DNA from: Pseudomonadota bacterium
Lineage (GTDB): Bacteria; Pseudomonadota; Gammaproteobacteria; Steroidobacterales; Woeseiaceae
Length of the DNA: 64,000 nucleotides
Reading direction: 5' to 3'
Assembly: GCA_022563195.1 (NCBI GenBank)
Contig: JADFNV010000009.1
Coordinates: 1 to 64,000, forward strand
Below, one piece after another: positions 52,641 to 61,720 of this stretch (the stretch's first letter is position 1; each line of letters starts with the position of its first letter). The notes under the pieces were generated by a model. It did not search any database. It was not told the origin of the DNA and saw only the letters and a list, made by a program, of their open reading frames with translations. The translations under genes were made by a program, and so were the position numbers.

Positions 52641-53246
52641 ATGGGGTTAGATAAAGGTGAGCCACAGCACCAACAATACGCCTGGCTGCGCGCGTGGTTG
52701 TTGCCTGGCATCGTCGTCGGTGTCGCTGCATTGCTCGTTCTTTTGGGTGATCCCGGGCGCGAATGGTTGCGCTTCGATCGTGCGGCTATCGCGGCGGGGG
52801 AGGTCTGGCGATTGCTTACGGGCCATTTCGTTCACCTCAGCGTATCGCATTTCGCGCTCGACGCCGCCGGTTTATTGCTCGTCTGGTATCTCGTATCACA
52901 CCGTTTCACTGCCGCTCAGTGGCTGCAGATCACGCTGCTGACGATTCTCGGTCTGGACCTGGGATTCTGGATTCTGCAACCCCAGCTAGCCTGGTATGTC
53001 GGTTTATCCGGCTTATTGCACGGGCTATTTGCCGCGGGCATCGTGCCAGGTTTGCGAGAGCGTAGTCCCGAGGCGTGGTTCCTGGCTGCGATGATCACTG
53101 CCAAGATCATCTATGAGCAGCTTGTCGGGCCCTTGCCCGGATCCGAGGCATCATCGGGGGGCGCCGTGATCGTTGCCGCCCATCTGTATGGCGCTTTGGC
53201 GGGCGCTGTGACAGCCGCATGGCTGTGCATTAGAGTCCGGCCGTAA
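52641..53246 (+). CDS. rrtA: Rhombosortase (rhomboid family protease)
   Basis: A 201-residue rhomboid-superfamily intramembrane serine protease with about six membrane helices. The catalytic Ser is in VGLSGLLHGLFAAG and the His in AAHLYGALAGAV; GHFVHLSVSHFALDAAGLLLV carries the conserved His/Asn-like region. Rhombosortases process substrates with a C-terminal GlyGly-CTERM signal after T2SS export, which fits the divergent gspG-N genes. No GlyGly-CTERM substrate is in this window. Confidence 0.88.
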   Translation: MGLDKGEPQHQQYAWLRAWLLPGIVVGVAALLVLLGDPGREWLRFDRAAIAAGEVWRLLTGHFVHLSVSHFALDAAGLLLVWYLVSHRFTAAQWLQITLLTILGLDLGFWILQPQLAWYVGLSGLLHGLFAAGIVPGLRERSPEAWFLAAMITAKIIYEQLVGPLPGSEASSGGAVIVAAHLYGALAGAVTAAWLCIRVRP

Positions 53247-53295
53247 GCGCCTATATAATGCGCGCCCACGCCTCATCAGCTCGACGGAGACCACA

Positions 53296-54255
53296 TTGAC
53301 GATCGCCATGGTATTTCCGGGCCAGGGATCTCAGTCGCAGGGCATGCAGGCGGACCTCGCCGCTGGCTTCACCGAGGTCGCGGATGTCTATGCACAGGCC
53401 AGCGACATTATGGGATATGACCTCTGGCAACTGGTCCAGAATGACCCGCAAGGACGCCTGGGGGAGACCGTTGTAACGCAACCGGCCATGTTGACGGCAG
53501 GTTACGCCGCGTGGCGAGTCTGGCAAAGCTCTGGTGGTGCAATGCCCGAACAGATGGCAGGCCACAGCCTGGGCGAGTACACCGCACTGGTTTGCGCAGG
53601 GGCTGTGAGCTTCGCTGATGCATTGACCGTCGTGCGGCGTCGCTCGGAATTGATGCAACAGGCAGTACCGGCTGGTAGGGGAGCGATGGCAGCCATCCTG
53701 GGCCTGGATGACGACGCGATGCTGGCGGTCTGCGCACAGGCGGCAGCAGGAAAGGTAGTCGATGCCGTGAATTTCAATGCCCCGGGACAGGTGGTTATCG
53801 CGGGCGACAAGGATGCCGTAAACCGTGCCATCGAGCTGGCCAAAGAGCAGGGCGCCCGGCGAGCCCTGATACTACCCGTCAGCGTTCCGGCTCACTCCTC
53901 ACTGATGCGTGCAGCGGGAGAGGCGCTGCAGGAGTCACTGGCCGCCGCGAATTTCAGCACACCTGGCATCGCGGTAATTGCGGCGTCGAATGCGACACCC
54001 TACGGAGATGCACAGGATATTCGCGAACGTCTGTCGCGGCAGGTGTATTCACCGGTGCAGTGGGTCAATACGGTCAATGCGATGATCACCGCAGGGGCCA
54101 CGTCGGTTATCGAGTGTGGTCCCGGCAAGGTCCTGGCCGGACTCATGCGGCGGATCGACAAGACGACACCCTGCGCGTTCATAAACTCCGTCGACAGTCT
54201 GCAAGATGCTTTGCAGTGTGAGCCGATAGTTCATCGTTCAGAGGAAAATTCATGA
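53296..54255 (+). CDS. fabD: Malonyl-CoA:ACP transacylase
   Basis: Loads malonyl units on acyl carrier protein for fatty-acid synthesis. 319 residues. The nucleophile is S91 in GHSLGEYTALV, the oxyanion Gln in PGQGSQ near the N-terminus, and the catalytic His in VSVPAHSSLM near 200. TTG 53296 has GGAGA upstream; ATG 53308 would remove four residues of the first strand. It overlaps fabG by four bases. fabH and plsX, often upstream, are not present here. Confidence 0.96.
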   Translation: MTIAMVFPGQGSQSQGMQADLAAGFTEVADVYAQASDIMGYDLWQLVQNDPQGRLGETVVTQPAMLTAGYAAWRVWQSSGGAMPEQMAGHSLGEYTALVCAGAVSFADALTVVRRRSELMQQAVPAGRGAMAAILGLDDDAMLAVCAQAAAGKVVDAVNFNAPGQVVIAGDKDAVNRAIELAKEQGARRALILPVSVPAHSSLMRAAGEALQESLAAANFSTPGIAVIAASNATPYGDAQDIRERLSRQVYSPVQWVNTVNAMITAGATSVIECGPGKVLAGLMRRIDKTTPCAFINSVDSLQDALQCEPIVHRSEENS

Positions 54256-55007
54256 GCAGTTCGTTCAGCAAAGACGCTCTACAAGGAGACGTCGCCCTGG
54301 TCACCGGTGCTTCCCGGGGCATCGGTGCTGCGATCGCGCAAGCACTTGCGGCGGCCGGGGCAACTGTTATCGGCACGGCGACCAGCGAGGCTGGCGCGCA
54401 AGCGATATCCGCGACACTTGGCGACAGTGGCCGCGGCATCGTGCTGGATATTGCCCAGGATGATTCCGTGCTGTCGGCGATCGCCGATATTCAAGAACAC
54501 GAAGGTAGTCCAGGCATTGTCGTCAACAATGCCGGTATTACGCGAGACAATCTGTTGATGAGGATGAAAAGCGAAGACTGGGAAGATGTATTGTCGACCA
54601 ACCTCAGCGGTGTCTACCGCGTCAGCAAAGCCTGCTTGCGCGGCATGATGAAAGCGAGGCAAGGGCGAATCATCAATATTGCGTCCGTCATCGGCATCAT
54701 GGGTAATGCCGGGCAATGCAACTATGCAGCAGCAAAGGCGGGTATCATCGGTTTTTCGAAGTCGCTGGCCCGCGAGATCGGTTCGCGAAACATTACCGTA
54801 AATGTCGTCGCTCCGGGCTTCATCGATACGGACATGACTCGTGTACTGTCAGACGAACAACGCGAGAGCATGCTGACCCAGGTGCCCCTGCAGCGACTCG
54901 GGGAAGGTGTCGATATTGCCAATGCTGTGCTGTTTCTTGCCTCGCCCGCGGGCGCCTACATTACGGGTGAGACGATGCACGTAAACGGCGGCCTGCTGAT
55001 GGACTGA
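54252..55007 (+). CDS. fabG: 3-Oxoacyl-ACP reductase
   Basis: NADPH-dependent SDR reductase of fatty-acid elongation. 251 residues. Cofactor loop TGASRGIGAAIAQAL, NNAGITRDNLLMRM, and the Ser-Tyr-Lys triad in NIASVIGIMGNAGQCNYAAAK. AGGAGACG-like sequence within fabD and an ATGA overlap indicate coupled translation. Confidence 0.97.
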   Translation: MSSSFSKDALQGDVALVTGASRGIGAAIAQALAAAGATVIGTATSEAGAQAISATLGDSGRGIVLDIAQDDSVLSAIADIQEHEGSPGIVVNNAGITRDNLLMRMKSEDWEDVLSTNLSGVYRVSKACLRGMMKARQGRIINIASVIGIMGNAGQCNYAAAKAGIIGFSKSLAREIGSRNITVNVVAPGFIDTDMTRVLSDEQRESMLTQVPLQRLGEGVDIANAVLFLASPAGAYITGETMHVNGGLLMD

Positions 55008-55018
55008 AATGGCCGGAA

Positions 55019-55106
55019 TTGTGTGTAGATTGCCATGGACGATTCACATACAATACCGTGCCACGGTCAGGCAGCACCTTGAATTATCAATGACTTAGTG
55101 TAATTT
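55019..55106 (+). promoter_or_regulatory. Candidate acpP promoter region
   Basis: Two weak sigma70-like pairs lie in the 226-bp fabG-acpP gap: TAGATT-N17-TACAAT (55026-55054) and TTGAAT-N16-TAATTT (55079-55106). acpP is usually expressed far above its neighbours, so an internal promoter is expected here. Confidence 0.3.
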
Positions 55107-55233
55107 TTTGGGGTTTTCAAGCGTGTTTTCAAGCGCCACAGGCGGCATTCCGGATGGGCCCGCTGTAGAATAGGAGCACTGTGACCCTGCCGTGCCACAT
55201 ATTTGATGAGTCTTCTCAGGAGAAGCGACCACT

Positions 55234-55476
55234 ATGAGCAGTATCGAAGAACAAGTTAAGAGTATCGTTGCCGAACAACTCGGCGTAAAAGAAAATGACG
55301 TGACGAACGATGCTTCATTTGTCGATGATCTGGGTGCGGATTCGCTCGACACAGTCGAGTTGGTCATGGCCCTCGAAGAGGAATTCGAAACGGAAATCCC
55401 GGACGAGGACGCCGAAAAAATCACTACGGTCCAACAAGCCATCGACTTTGTAACCGCTCGCGCAAGCGACGACTAG
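55234..55476 (+). CDS. acpP: Acyl carrier protein
   Basis: An 80-residue acidic four-helix protein that carries growing acyl chains on 4'-phosphopantetheine attached to S37 in [27 protein letters not shown] precedes ATG 55234. It sits in the fabD-fabG-acpP-fabF order with a 226-bp upstream gap and a strong hairpin downstream, which fits independent high expression. Confidence 0.98.
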   Translation: MSSIEEQVKSIVAEQLGVKENDVTNDASFVDDLGADSLDTVELVMALEEEFETEIPDEDAEKITTVQQAIDFVTARASDD

Positions 55477-55480
55477 GTCT

Positions 55481-55509
55481 ATCGGCGCGGCGCAGTGCGC
55501 CGCGCCGAT
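55481..55509 (+). terminator. Strong hairpin between acpP and fabF
   Basis: A perfect 13-bp stem, ATCGGCGCGGCGC with GCGCCGCGCCGAT, and an AGT loop. It is followed by TCTCTTCATTG and lacks a full T-tract. It probably terminates part of the acpP transcripts or stabilises the acpP mRNA while allowing read-through to fabF. Confidence 0.65.
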
Positions 55510-55558
55510 TCTCTTCATTGACTATTCGGCAGACCTGCCACACCCCAACGGTACTATC

Positions 55559-56800
55559 TTGAAAGAACGTCGAGTCGTAATCACCGGCATGGGCATCGTC
55601 TCACCGGTAGGCAGCCGGCTGGATGATGCATGGCGCAACGTCTGTGAGGGCGTGTCCGGTATCCGTCTGATTGACGATTTCGACACGAGCGAGCTACCGA
55701 CACGAATTGGCGGGATCGTCACGGATTTTGACATCGATGACTACTTGTCACGCAAGGAAGCGCGTAAGACGGACCGCTTTATTCACTACGGAATCGCCGC
55801 AAGCGTCAAGGCAATAGAGCATTCAGGCCTGGAAATTACCGAGGAAAACGGCGACTCGATTGGCATCGCGATGGGCGCCGGTATCGGTGGCATCAAGATG
55901 ATCGAGGACAATCACCACAAGATGTTGGCTGGCGGGCCCCGGCGAGTTTCCCCATTTTTCATTCCGGGCAGTATTATCAATATGACATCCGGTAATGTCA
56001 GCATCTTGCAGCATATTAAAGGCCCCAACGTGTCCATCGTCTCGGCTTGTGCAACGTCGACACATTGTATTGGCTTCGCCGGGCGATGCATCGAATACGG
56101 CGACGCCGACGTGATGCTTGCAGGAGGATCAGAGTATGCGACGACGCAGCTCGCGATGGCGGGTTTCTGCTCAGCGCGAGCCATGTCGACGCGAAACGAC
56201 GATCCGACCGCTGCGAGCCGACCCTTTGATATCGATCGGGACGGTTTTGTTCTGAGCAATGGTGCCGGTTGTGTGATACTCGAGGAACTGGAGTACGCCA
56301 AATCGCGTGGTGCCCATATCTACGCGGAGTTGATCGGATTCGGTATGAGCGGTGATGCCCATCACATTACACTGCCGCCAGCAGACGGAGACGGCGCTCG
56401 CAGAGCCATGTCCGCGGCCATTAAAGACGCCAGCATCGATCCCGGTGATATTGACTACATTAATGCCCACGGCACATCGACGCCAGCCGGCGACATCGGT
56501 GAGTCTGTCGGTATCCGGCGGGCGTTTGGCGATGCCGCAGACAAGCTCCTTGTCAGCTCGACAAAATCGACAACAGGCCACCTGTTGGGTGCGGCCGGCG
56601 TTGTCGAAGGCATTTTTTGTGTGCAAGCGATCAATCACCACGTCGTTCCACCGACAATCAATCTCGATAATCAGGATCCTGCTTGCGATCTTGATTACGT
56701 GCCCAATGAGGCGCGCGATGCAAAAGTCAGGATAGCCATTTCCAACTCATTCGGTTTTGGTGGCACCAACGGAAGCCTGATCTTTCGAGCATTTGACTGA
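55559..56800 (+). CDS. fabF: 3-Oxoacyl-ACP synthase II
   Basis: Condensing enzyme (KAS II) of fatty-acid elongation. 413 residues. The active-site Cys is in VSACATSTHCIG, and the two histidines are in NAHGTSTPAGD and TKSTTGHLLGAAG. The start is TTG 55559 (MKERRVVITGMGIVSPVG by convention); no strong Shine-Dalgarno is visible. It overlaps the pabB frame by eight bases. Confidence 0.96.
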   Translation: MKERRVVITGMGIVSPVGSRLDDAWRNVCEGVSGIRLIDDFDTSELPTRIGGIVTDFDIDDYLSRKEARKTDRFIHYGIAASVKAIEHSGLEITEENGDSIGIAMGAGIGGIKMIEDNHHKMLAGGPRRVSPFFIPGSIINMTSGNVSILQHIKGPNVSIVSACATSTHCIGFAGRCIEYGDADVMLAGGSEYATTQLAMAGFCSARAMSTRNDDPTAASRPFDIDRDGFVLSNGAGCVILEELEYAKSRGAHIYAELIGFGMSGDAHHITLPPADGDGARRAMSAAIKDASIDPGDIDYINAHGTSTPAGDIGESVGIRRAFGDAADKLLVSSTKSTTGHLLGAAGVVEGIFCVQAINHHVVPPTINLDNQDPACDLDYVPNEARDAKVRIAISNSFGFGGTNGSLIFRAFD

Positions 56801-58193
56801 GCCTGCCACCGTGTCGGCGCGGAGTCAGACAACATCTCCAAATCAAGCCGTGACGCAGCTGTCTGCGACGGTTGATCTGCATGCCATGCATAAGCTCAAT
56901 CCCGATCGATACCCTTTCCTGCTGCAAAGTACGGGCGCAGCCACTGCGTTCGGCCGATTCGACATCCTGTTCGCGTTCCCCGGGGAGACCCTGATCCTCG
57001 AGGCTCCGGGGCAGCTGACAGGGCATGTCGCCAAAGGCGAACACGAATTTCTGTCCGCCCTCGATCAATGGTGGCTTGAAGAGCACAGGGGGTCGGATGA
57101 TTCGGAGCTACCTTTCACCGGCGGCTGGTTTCTGTACCTCGGCTATGAGTTGGCGGCAGAAGTCGAGCCTGGATTGGACCTCAGACCCGATCCGATCATG
57201 CCGACGGCCCTGGCCGTTCGTTGTCCGGGCGCACTGATTCTTGATCACTTGGATAATCGTTGCTACTTCGTTGCAGAATTATCCTCAGGTATTGACGCTG
57301 CATTGGTAGATGCAGATGTTGTCGCATGCCGGGCGCGCAACGCCGACGCACCACGACTGGAAACCGACCGACCGCTTGTCTGCGAGGAGGAACCGTCTCT
57401 TTTCCTCGACGCCGTTTGCATGGCGAAGCAATACATTTCACAAGGTGACATCTATCAGGCCAACCTGTCGCGCACCTGGTCGGCAACGGTTGACGGCGAT
57501 CTTGACGCTGACCAGATTTATCACTCGCTGTGCCGGGCTAATCCAGCGCCATTCGCAGGACTGGTCCGCTGGCAGGGTGCGAGTGTAATCTCGTCGTCGC
57601 CTGAGCGACTGATTCAAGTGCGCAACGGCGTGATATCGACGCGACCGATCGCTGGCACTCGTCCGCGCTCAGACGACAAGCTTGTCGACGATAGCCTGTT
57701 AGCGGAATTGATCGCGCACCCCAAGGAACGTGCCGAGCATGTCATGCTCATTGATCTTGAACGCAACGACATTGGTCGCGTGTGCAAGCCAGGCACGGTC
57801 GAGGTCAACGAGATGATGATCGTCGAGAGCTATGCACACGTGCATCACATTGTTTCCAACGTGCGCGGCCTGTTGCGTAATGATGTTACGCCTGGAGACT
57901 CCATTCGCGCCGTATTTCCAGGCGGCACGATAACCGGGTGCCCGAAAGTGCGTTGCATGGAGATTATCAGCGAACTCGAATCGGGTCCGCGTGGCGCATA
58001 CACAGGATCGTTCGGCTATCTGAACCGAGATGGCAGCCTGGATGTTAATATCCTGATTCGCACCATCGTCATGCGTGGCAATAACATCACATTACGCGCA
58101 GGATCAGGCATCGTGGCAGATTCGGAACCGGACGCCGAGCTCCTGGAGACCAGGGCCAAAGCCAAGGGGCTGATTCGGGCATTATCACTATGA
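56793..58193 (+). CDS. pabB: Aminodeoxychorismate synthase component I, PIAGT type
   Basis: Converts chorismate to 4-amino-4-deoxychorismate for folate. 466 residues with an N-terminal TrpE-like region and a C-terminal chorismate-binding domain: QGDIYQANLSRTWS, ERAEHVMLIDLERNDIGRV, FPGGTITGCPKVRCMEII. The motif PIAGTR has Ala at 287 where E. coli PabB has the Lys of PIKGT. PIAGT-type PabB is known from Stenotrophomonas. The following pabC gene favours PabB over TrpE. TTG 56793 is the longest start; GTG 56811 is possible. Confidence 0.9.
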   Translation: MTEPATVSARSQTTSPNQAVTQLSATVDLHAMHKLNPDRYPFLLQSTGAATAFGRFDILFAFPGETLILEAPGQLTGHVAKGEHEFLSALDQWWLEEHRGSDDSELPFTGGWFLYLGYELAAEVEPGLDLRPDPIMPTALAVRCPGALILDHLDNRCYFVAELSSGIDAALVDADVVACRARNADAPRLETDRPLVCEEEPSLFLDAVCMAKQYISQGDIYQANLSRTWSATVDGDLDADQIYHSLCRANPAPFAGLVRWQGASVISSSPERLIQVRNGVISTRPIAGTRPRSDDKLVDDSLLAELIAHPKERAEHVMLIDLERNDIGRVCKPGTVEVNEMMIVESYAHVHHIVSNVRGLLRNDVTPGDSIRAVFPGGTITGCPKVRCMEIISELESGPRGAYTGSFGYLNRDGSLDVNILIRTIVMRGNNITLRAGSGIVADSEPDAELLETRAKAKGLIRALSL

Positions 58194-59035
58194 GCACGTG
58201 GTTTGTTGATCGGAAACCCGTGGACACGATCCCCATAGATGATCGGGCAGCTCAGTACGGCGATGGCTTGTTCGAGACCATCGCGATTCGCGGCGGCACG
58301 CCGAGGTTTTGGACACTGCATCTGGATCGTTTGCAGCAGGGATGTGAGCGGCTTGGAATTGACGCACCTGCCGCAGAGACCCTGCAAGAAGCGCTGGCCG
58401 CGGCAATCATCGCCTGTGACATCGATACAGATTTCGCGGTTGCCAGGATCACGATCTCTGCCGGAACCGGTCCACGCGGATATCGCCGCCCGACAGACGC
58501 TCAGACGTCATTTCGAATCGGCATTTTCGAGTCGCGGGCGATGCCTGCGACGGCGTATCGCGACGGAGTCGAAACCAGGCTGTGTCGAACCCGCCTCGCA
58601 ATTCAGACACAGCTCGCTGGTATCAAGACTATTAATCGGCTCGAGCAGGTGCTGGCCTGCGCTGAGTGGAATGATGCGTCGATCGTCGAAGGCCTTATGC
58701 TCGACACAGAAGATCGGCTCATCTGCGGTACCATGAGCAATGTGTTCGTCACATCCGGAAAAACGATCGCCACGCCCGCAATCACTCGCTGTGGTGTTGC
58801 GGGAATCATGCGCAGGCATGTGTTGACCCTGCTTGAAAACGCGCGGATCGCGTGTGACGTACGTGACATAGCAGCCACCGAACTGCAGGCGGCTGATGAG
58901 GTATTCCTGACCAATAGCCAGTTCGGCGTTCTGCCGGTCACCCGATGCGCGGGGCAGGCATGGTCTGTCGGCAGCATGACTCGACAAGTCATGTCACTTG
59001 CCGCTGGCAACGGTGTTCCCGAGTGTGCGCCATGA
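58190..59035 (+). CDS. pabC: Aminodeoxychorismate lyase
   Basis: Fold-type IV PLP enzyme that releases pyruvate from aminodeoxychorismate to give p-aminobenzoate. 281 residues. Early signature DRAAQYGDGLFETIAI, PLP lysine in LAGIKTINRLEQVLA, and MSNVFVTSG and TNSQFGVLPVTR near the C-terminus. It overlaps pabB and mltG by four bases each. Confidence 0.95.
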   Translation: MSTWFVDRKPVDTIPIDDRAAQYGDGLFETIAIRGGTPRFWTLHLDRLQQGCERLGIDAPAAETLQEALAAAIIACDIDTDFAVARITISAGTGPRGYRRPTDAQTSFRIGIFESRAMPATAYRDGVETRLCRTRLAIQTQLAGIKTINRLEQVLACAEWNDASIVEGLMLDTEDRLICGTMSNVFVTSGKTIATPAITRCGVAGIMRRHVLTLLENARIACDVRDIAATELQAADEVFLTNSQFGVLPVTRCAGQAWSVGSMTRQVMSLAAGNGVPECAP

Positions 59036-60057
59036 AGCCATTGCTGGCAGTCATCGGCACAATACTGGTGCTGATTTTCGGCACAGTAACGATCGGCGTC
59101 GTGCAGATGAACCGGTTTCTGCATGCGCCCGTTGTCGTGGCCGATGCGGGCGCTGAATTCGAGATCGAATCAGGTGTGTCTTTCCAGAGCGTAAGCAGCG
59201 CGTTGGCTAAGCGAGGCATCATCAGCCAGCCCGGATTATTTCGCGCATACGCGCGATGGACGGGACAGGCCAGTACGATCCAGGCGGGCGACTACCGAAT
59301 CAAACAGGGAACGACGCCAAGCGAATTGCTCGAGCAGTTTGCGAGCGGTGCCGTGCAGCTGTATTCGTTCACGATTATCGAGGGCTGGAATCGGTGGGAC
59401 TTACTGCAGGCTTTGCACCGGCACCCGCAACTCGACGCGAGCCTGACCGATGAGGATTGGCCGGCACTGCTTGAACAATTCGGAGCAATTACCAGTCACC
59501 CCGAAGGTCTGTTTCTCCCTGAGACCTATCGCTTCCCGCGGCACACGAGCGACCGTACTGTTCTGAAGCAGGCGTACGATCTCATGCAAAAAGTGATCGC
59601 CGAGGAGTGGGCCGGCAGAGATGCGGAGTTGCCCGTGCGGACACCTTACGAGGCGCTGGTGCTTGCCTCGATCGTCGAAAAAGAAACGGCACGTGCCGAC
59701 GAACGTCCGCTCATCGCCGGCGTGTTTCTGCGCCGCCTGGCCAAACGCATGCGATTGCAGACCGATCCGACGGTCATCTACGGCATCGGCCCCGGATTTG
59801 ACGGCAACCTGCGGCGACGCGATTTGCAGGCCGACACTCCGTACAACACCTATACGCGGCGCGGCTTGCCGCCAACACCCATCGCGATGCCAGGACAGGC
59901 ATCTATCAATGCGGCGCTGCACCCGGCGGACGGCGAAGCATTGTATTTCGTCGCAACAGGGCTTGGCGACGGTAGTCACAAATTCTCTACGACGAAAGCT
60001 CAGCACGACGCTGCCGTCGCCGAATACCTGCAGCGACTGCGCAGCCAGCGTCATTAG
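59032..60057 (+). CDS. mltG: Endolytic murein transglycosylase
   Basis: Inner-membrane lytic transglycosylase of the YceG family that cuts nascent glycan strands. 341 residues: an N-terminal membrane helix (about 4-24), a LysM-like subdomain (about 45-110), and the catalytic domain with Glu in LASIVEKETARADERPLIAGV and TDPTVIYGIG. The frame is open upstream into pabC, but ATG 59032 gives the family start. The order pabC-mltG-tmk-holB is conserved in gammaproteobacteria. Confidence 0.95.
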   Translation: MKPLLAVIGTILVLIFGTVTIGVVQMNRFLHAPVVVADAGAEFEIESGVSFQSVSSALAKRGIISQPGLFRAYARWTGQASTIQAGDYRIKQGTTPSELLEQFASGAVQLYSFTIIEGWNRWDLLQALHRHPQLDASLTDEDWPALLEQFGAITSHPEGLFLPETYRFPRHTSDRTVLKQAYDLMQKVIAEEWAGRDAELPVRTPYEALVLASIVEKETARADERPLIAGVFLRRLAKRMRLQTDPTVIYGIGPGFDGNLRRRDLQADTPYNTYTRRGLPPTPIAMPGQASINAALHPADGEALYFVATGLGDGSHKFSTTKAQHDAAVAEYLQRLRSQRH

Positions 60058-60067
60058 CCCCTCTGAC

Positions 60068-60703
60068 ATGAAATCCGGTAAATTCATAACGGTCGAAGGC
60101 ATCGAGGGTGTCGGCAAGTCAAGCAATGTCGATTTCATTGCGCGGGCCATCGAGAAGCGTGGCCATAAAGTCCTCACCACTCGCGAACCCGGCGGAACGC
60201 CAATCGCCGAGCGTATTCGTGAACTGCTGGTCGAGCACGGTGACGAGCCCATGCCCGATATCGCCGAATTGTTGCTGATGTTTGCCTCGCGCGCACTGCA
60301 CGTGAGCAATGTCATCCAGCCAGCTCTCGCTGCCGGTACCTGGGTGATCTGTGACCGATTTACGGATGCGAGCCGCGCCTATCAGGGTGGCGGGCGTGGA
60401 TTTTCACAGGACGACATCAATCGACTCGCAGACTGGGTGCACGGCGATCTGCGGCCGGATCTGACCATTCTGCTGGACGCACCCGTCAAAACGGGCAGGG
60501 ACCGGGCAGGGCGGCGTGGGGATCCTGATCGGATCGAGATCGAACGTGAGGAATTCTTTGGCCGGGTGCGAGAGTGCTATCTGGCCTTGGCCAAGGCAGA
60601 ACCTGACCGTTTCGTCATCGTCGATGCCACACAGGACCTGGGTACGGTGCGCGACACGATTGAAGCGATTATCGCTACGGCACAGATTAATAATTCAGAT
60701 TAA
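60068..60703 (+). CDS. tmk: Thymidylate kinase
   Basis: Phosphorylates dTMP to dTDP. 211 residues. P-loop FITVEGIEGVGKSS, the DR[FY] motif in VICDRFTDASRAYQGGGRG, and a lid region RAGRRGDPDRIE. A far longer frame from 59621 overlaps mltG and is a shadow; ATG 60068, ten bases after the mltG stop, is the true start. Confidence 0.96.
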   Translation: MKSGKFITVEGIEGVGKSSNVDFIARAIEKRGHKVLTTREPGGTPIAERIRELLVEHGDEPMPDIAELLLMFASRALHVSNVIQPALAAGTWVICDRFTDASRAYQGGGRGFSQDDINRLADWVHGDLRPDLTILLDAPVKTGRDRAGRRGDPDRIEIEREEFFGRVRECYLALAKAEPDRFVIVDATQDLGTVRDTIEAIIATAQINNSD

Positions 60704-60720
60704 AAAGAAACTATAATTAA

Positions 60721-61716
60721 TTGAATTCAATAGAAATAAGTTGGTTAAAGGAATTCGCAAAGTCCTGGTTTGACCGCATTGAGCAGAATCGACTGCCACA
60801 CGCAGTGTTGCTGGCGGGCCCGATCGGTACCGGCAAGCGTGCTGCAGCGACCTGGATGGCCGCCAGGCACCTCGAAATCTCGCCGGCAACGGGTTTACCG
60901 CAATACCCTGTCCCGAGGCTCGAACACGCCGATCTGCGCTGGATAAGGCCCCCGGAAGACAAACAAGCGATTGGCATCGCCCAGATCAGGGAGCTTGTCG
61001 CGGACTTGAGCCTGACCAGCTACGCAGGGGGCGGCAAAGTGGCTGTTATCGAGCCCGCGAATGCGATGACCACCAATGCAGCCAATAGCCTGCTGAAGAC
61101 ACTTGAGGAGCCGTCAGGAGACGCTCTGCTCATATTGATTGCCGATAAGACCGGGCGATTGCCCGCAACCATATTCAGCCGTTGCCAACGCATCGAGTTT
61201 GCACCGCCTGGTGAGGCGGCGGGCCTGGCCTGGCTGGATCGATTGCGCCCGGGTTCGTCCTGGACGGAGGCTCTTGGCCTCGCTGGAAACGCGCCTCTGG
61301 CGGCACTCACGACCATCGACCAACTGGACACACACACATCGATGAGTCGCGATTTTGCGGATGTCGCCGCCGGCAGGTCGTCTGCGATCGAAGTCGCGGC
61401 CCGTTGGGCCCGGCTCGACGCAGGCTTCGTTCTCGGCTGGATGGCGCAGCAGGTCCGGCAATTGATTTTCGTCGCCTCAGGCGGGGCTCTGGAGCCGTTT
61501 GCACACGGAATTGACGAATCTGTGCTCAGGCGCATGGACAGGCGAAATCTGTTCTGCTATCTAGACATAATCAACCGGCTGCGTGGGCAGCCTGGTGGCT
61601 CCTACAACGTCCTGTTGACGCTTGAAGGGCTGCTGATCGATTTGGCCGAAGGGCTGGCTAATTGTGGCCGCAACCCACTGGGTGATGTCACGACGCACAT
61701 GTTGGTGAAGAGATAA
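60721..61716 (+). CDS. holB: DNA polymerase III subunit delta prime
   Basis: Clamp-loader AAA+ subunit. 331 residues. A P-loop-like GPIGTGKRAAATW is followed by IAQIRELVADLSLTSYAGGGKVAVIEPANAM, NSLLKTLEEPSGDALLILIAD and the SRC motif FSRCQRI. The four-cysteine zinc module seen between the P-loop and that region in E. coli delta prime is missing (residues about 50-75 have no Cys). TTG 60721 is the likely start with weak, AT-rich upstream sequence. Between tmk and pilZ, the usual place. Confidence 0.93.
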   Translation: MNSIEISWLKEFAKSWFDRIEQNRLPHAVLLAGPIGTGKRAAATWMAARHLEISPATGLPQYPVPRLEHADLRWIRPPEDKQAIGIAQIRELVADLSLTSYAGGGKVAVIEPANAMTTNAANSLLKTLEEPSGDALLILIADKTGRLPATIFSRCQRIEFAPPGEAAGLAWLDRLRPGSSWTEALGLAGNAPLAALTTIDQLDTHTSMSRDFADVAAGRSSAIEVAARWARLDAGFVLGWMAQQVRQLIFVASGGALEPFAHGIDESVLRRMDRRNLFCYLDIINRLRGQPGGSYNVLLTLEGLLIDLAEGLANCGRNPLGDVTTHMLVKR

Positions 61717-61720
61717 ACGA

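Noticed and set aside
59621..60067. Long N-terminal extension of thymidylate kinase
   Set aside because: It lies wholly inside mltG in another frame; ATG 60068 yields the normal 211-residue enzyme.
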